Source: Labrenzia sp. 011
Lineage (GTDB): Bacteria; Pseudomonadota; Alphaproteobacteria; Rhizobiales; Stappiaceae
Direction: 5' to 3'
Length of the DNA: 60,640 nucleotides
Assembly (NCBI RefSeq): GCF_003075075.1
Contig: NZ_QCYM01000025.1
Location: 1-60,640 of the forward strand
Made by a program: the position numbers and the translations under genes. The notes below the pieces were generated by a model. It was not told the DNA's origin, did not search any database, and saw only the letters and a list, made by a program, of their open reading frames with translations. Shown here piece by piece: positions 60,366 to 60,640 of this stretch; the stretch's first letter is position 1, and every line of letters starts with the position of its first letter.

Positions 60366-60640
60366 GATAGTAATCTTATTTCAAGTGAGTCTCGATGTAG
60401 CCGAAAAAGTGTATCTTTTTTGATGCCTATTTCTACCGTTTTATATGGGTGTTCCAATATGTATTTTTAATCTTTGTTAACGAAATTTTTCGCGTTTTAT
60501 TTATTTGTTACGAAACAAAAATATTGTACACGTGGGATGATGCAAGATTTGTGGAAATAGATAAGATAAATCCTGCGATATTATAAAAGAATGAGTTTCT
60601 GTTCTTCGAGATCTCAGCTTTGATCTTTTTTCTATTCATC
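60366..60640. other. AT-rich edge region
   Basis: The composition drops abruptly to about one-third GC after 60365, unlike the rest of the window. It holds runs such as ATTTTTCGCG, TATTTATTTGTTACG and TGATCTTTTTTC. No tRNA, insertion-sequence end or repeat is clear. This may be the edge of an acquired region. Confidence 0.6.
60508..60639 (-). CDS. Possible partial ORF entering from the right edge
   Basis: On the minus strand, an open frame from ATG at 60639 (possibly internal to a longer gene beyond the edge) reads MNRKKIKAEISKNRNSFFYN, then IAGFILSISTNLASSHVYNI and ends at TAA 60508. It is AT-rich and Lys/Asn/Ile-rich, unlike the window's genes. No family is recognised. The reading frame could be chance in AT-rich DNA. 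Confidence 0.25.
   Translation of the reverse strand: MNRKKIKAEISKNRNSFFYNIAGFILSISTNLASSHVYNIFVS

Overview
The window is chromosomal DNA of an alphaproteobacterium, most likely Hyphomicrobiales and possibly the Stappiaceae (Labrenzia/Roseibium/Stappia type). This rests on gene content rather than a database search: CckA, a perfect CtrA box, an alphaproteobacterial recA operator, small-type PurL with separate PurS and PurQ, the 35-residue PurS/PurQ-associated membrane protein, the zeta-type F1-ATPase inhibitor, and BolA next to CGFS glutaredoxin. The DNA is GC-rich until the last ~275 bases, which turn sharply AT-rich. I see no rRNA, tRNA, CRISPR array, insertion sequence or prophage.

Layout. 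1-4.9 kb: flagellar genes, with a FliO-like gene leaving the left edge on the minus strand and flgB-flgC-fliE-fliQ-fliR-flhB on the plus strand behind a CtrA box. 5.0-7.6 kb: cckA, the kinase at the top of the CtrA phosphorelay. 7.6-10.5 kb (minus): a membrane-lipid module of a CDP-alcohol phosphatidyltransferase, CdsA-like cytidylyltransferase, PlsC-like acyltransferase and YqaA/VTT-like protein, resembling E. coli ynbAB. 10.7-13.1 kb: an NlpC/P60-like cysteine hydrolase candidate, a trypsin-like protease with a tiny coupled upstream ORF, and a lipoprotein. 13.4-20.0 kb: three minus-strand helical or coiled-coil proteins of unknown function, divergent from a large DUF3772-type MscS channel. 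20.0-22.0 kb: pseudouridine catabolism (psuK, psuG). 22.4-28.4 kb: recA, alaS, a cyclic-nucleotide-gated K+ channel and a secreted protein. 28.6-30 kb: an Asp/Glu racemase-family protein and a GST.

30.5-38.4 kb holds two unrelated isocitrate dehydrogenases (dimeric Icd and the 80-kDa monomeric type) flanking an Rrf2 regulator, a cobalamin riboswitch with a CbiM-like permease, and an OhrR-like regulator divergent from a Tat-exported alpha/beta hydrolase. 38.4-45.1 kb: a DUF2267 protein, TrmJ, MurI, an EAL-CBS-GGDEF protein, rpsD, a cupin remnant, a LysM protein and TtcA. 45.1-48.9 kb: a LysR regulator divergent from a dehydrogenase/aldehyde dehydrogenase pair. 49.4-58.2 kb: purine biosynthesis on the minus strand (purC, purS, small membrane protein, purQ, DUF2164, then purL, bolA, grxD), with a MocR/DUF1127 pair and a peroxiredoxin/AraC pair lying between purQ and purL. 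58.5-60.4 kb: the zeta ATPase inhibitor, an HpcH/HpaI aldolase and an RBBP9-like hydrolase.

Most of the window is housekeeping and local catabolism. The parts with least described biology are the three-gene coiled-coil cluster with its divergent mechanosensitive channel, the ynbAB-like lipid module whose transferase has Asn at two canonical Asp positions, the NlpC/P60-like and protease pair, and the two isocitrate dehydrogenases that share an upstream octamer.
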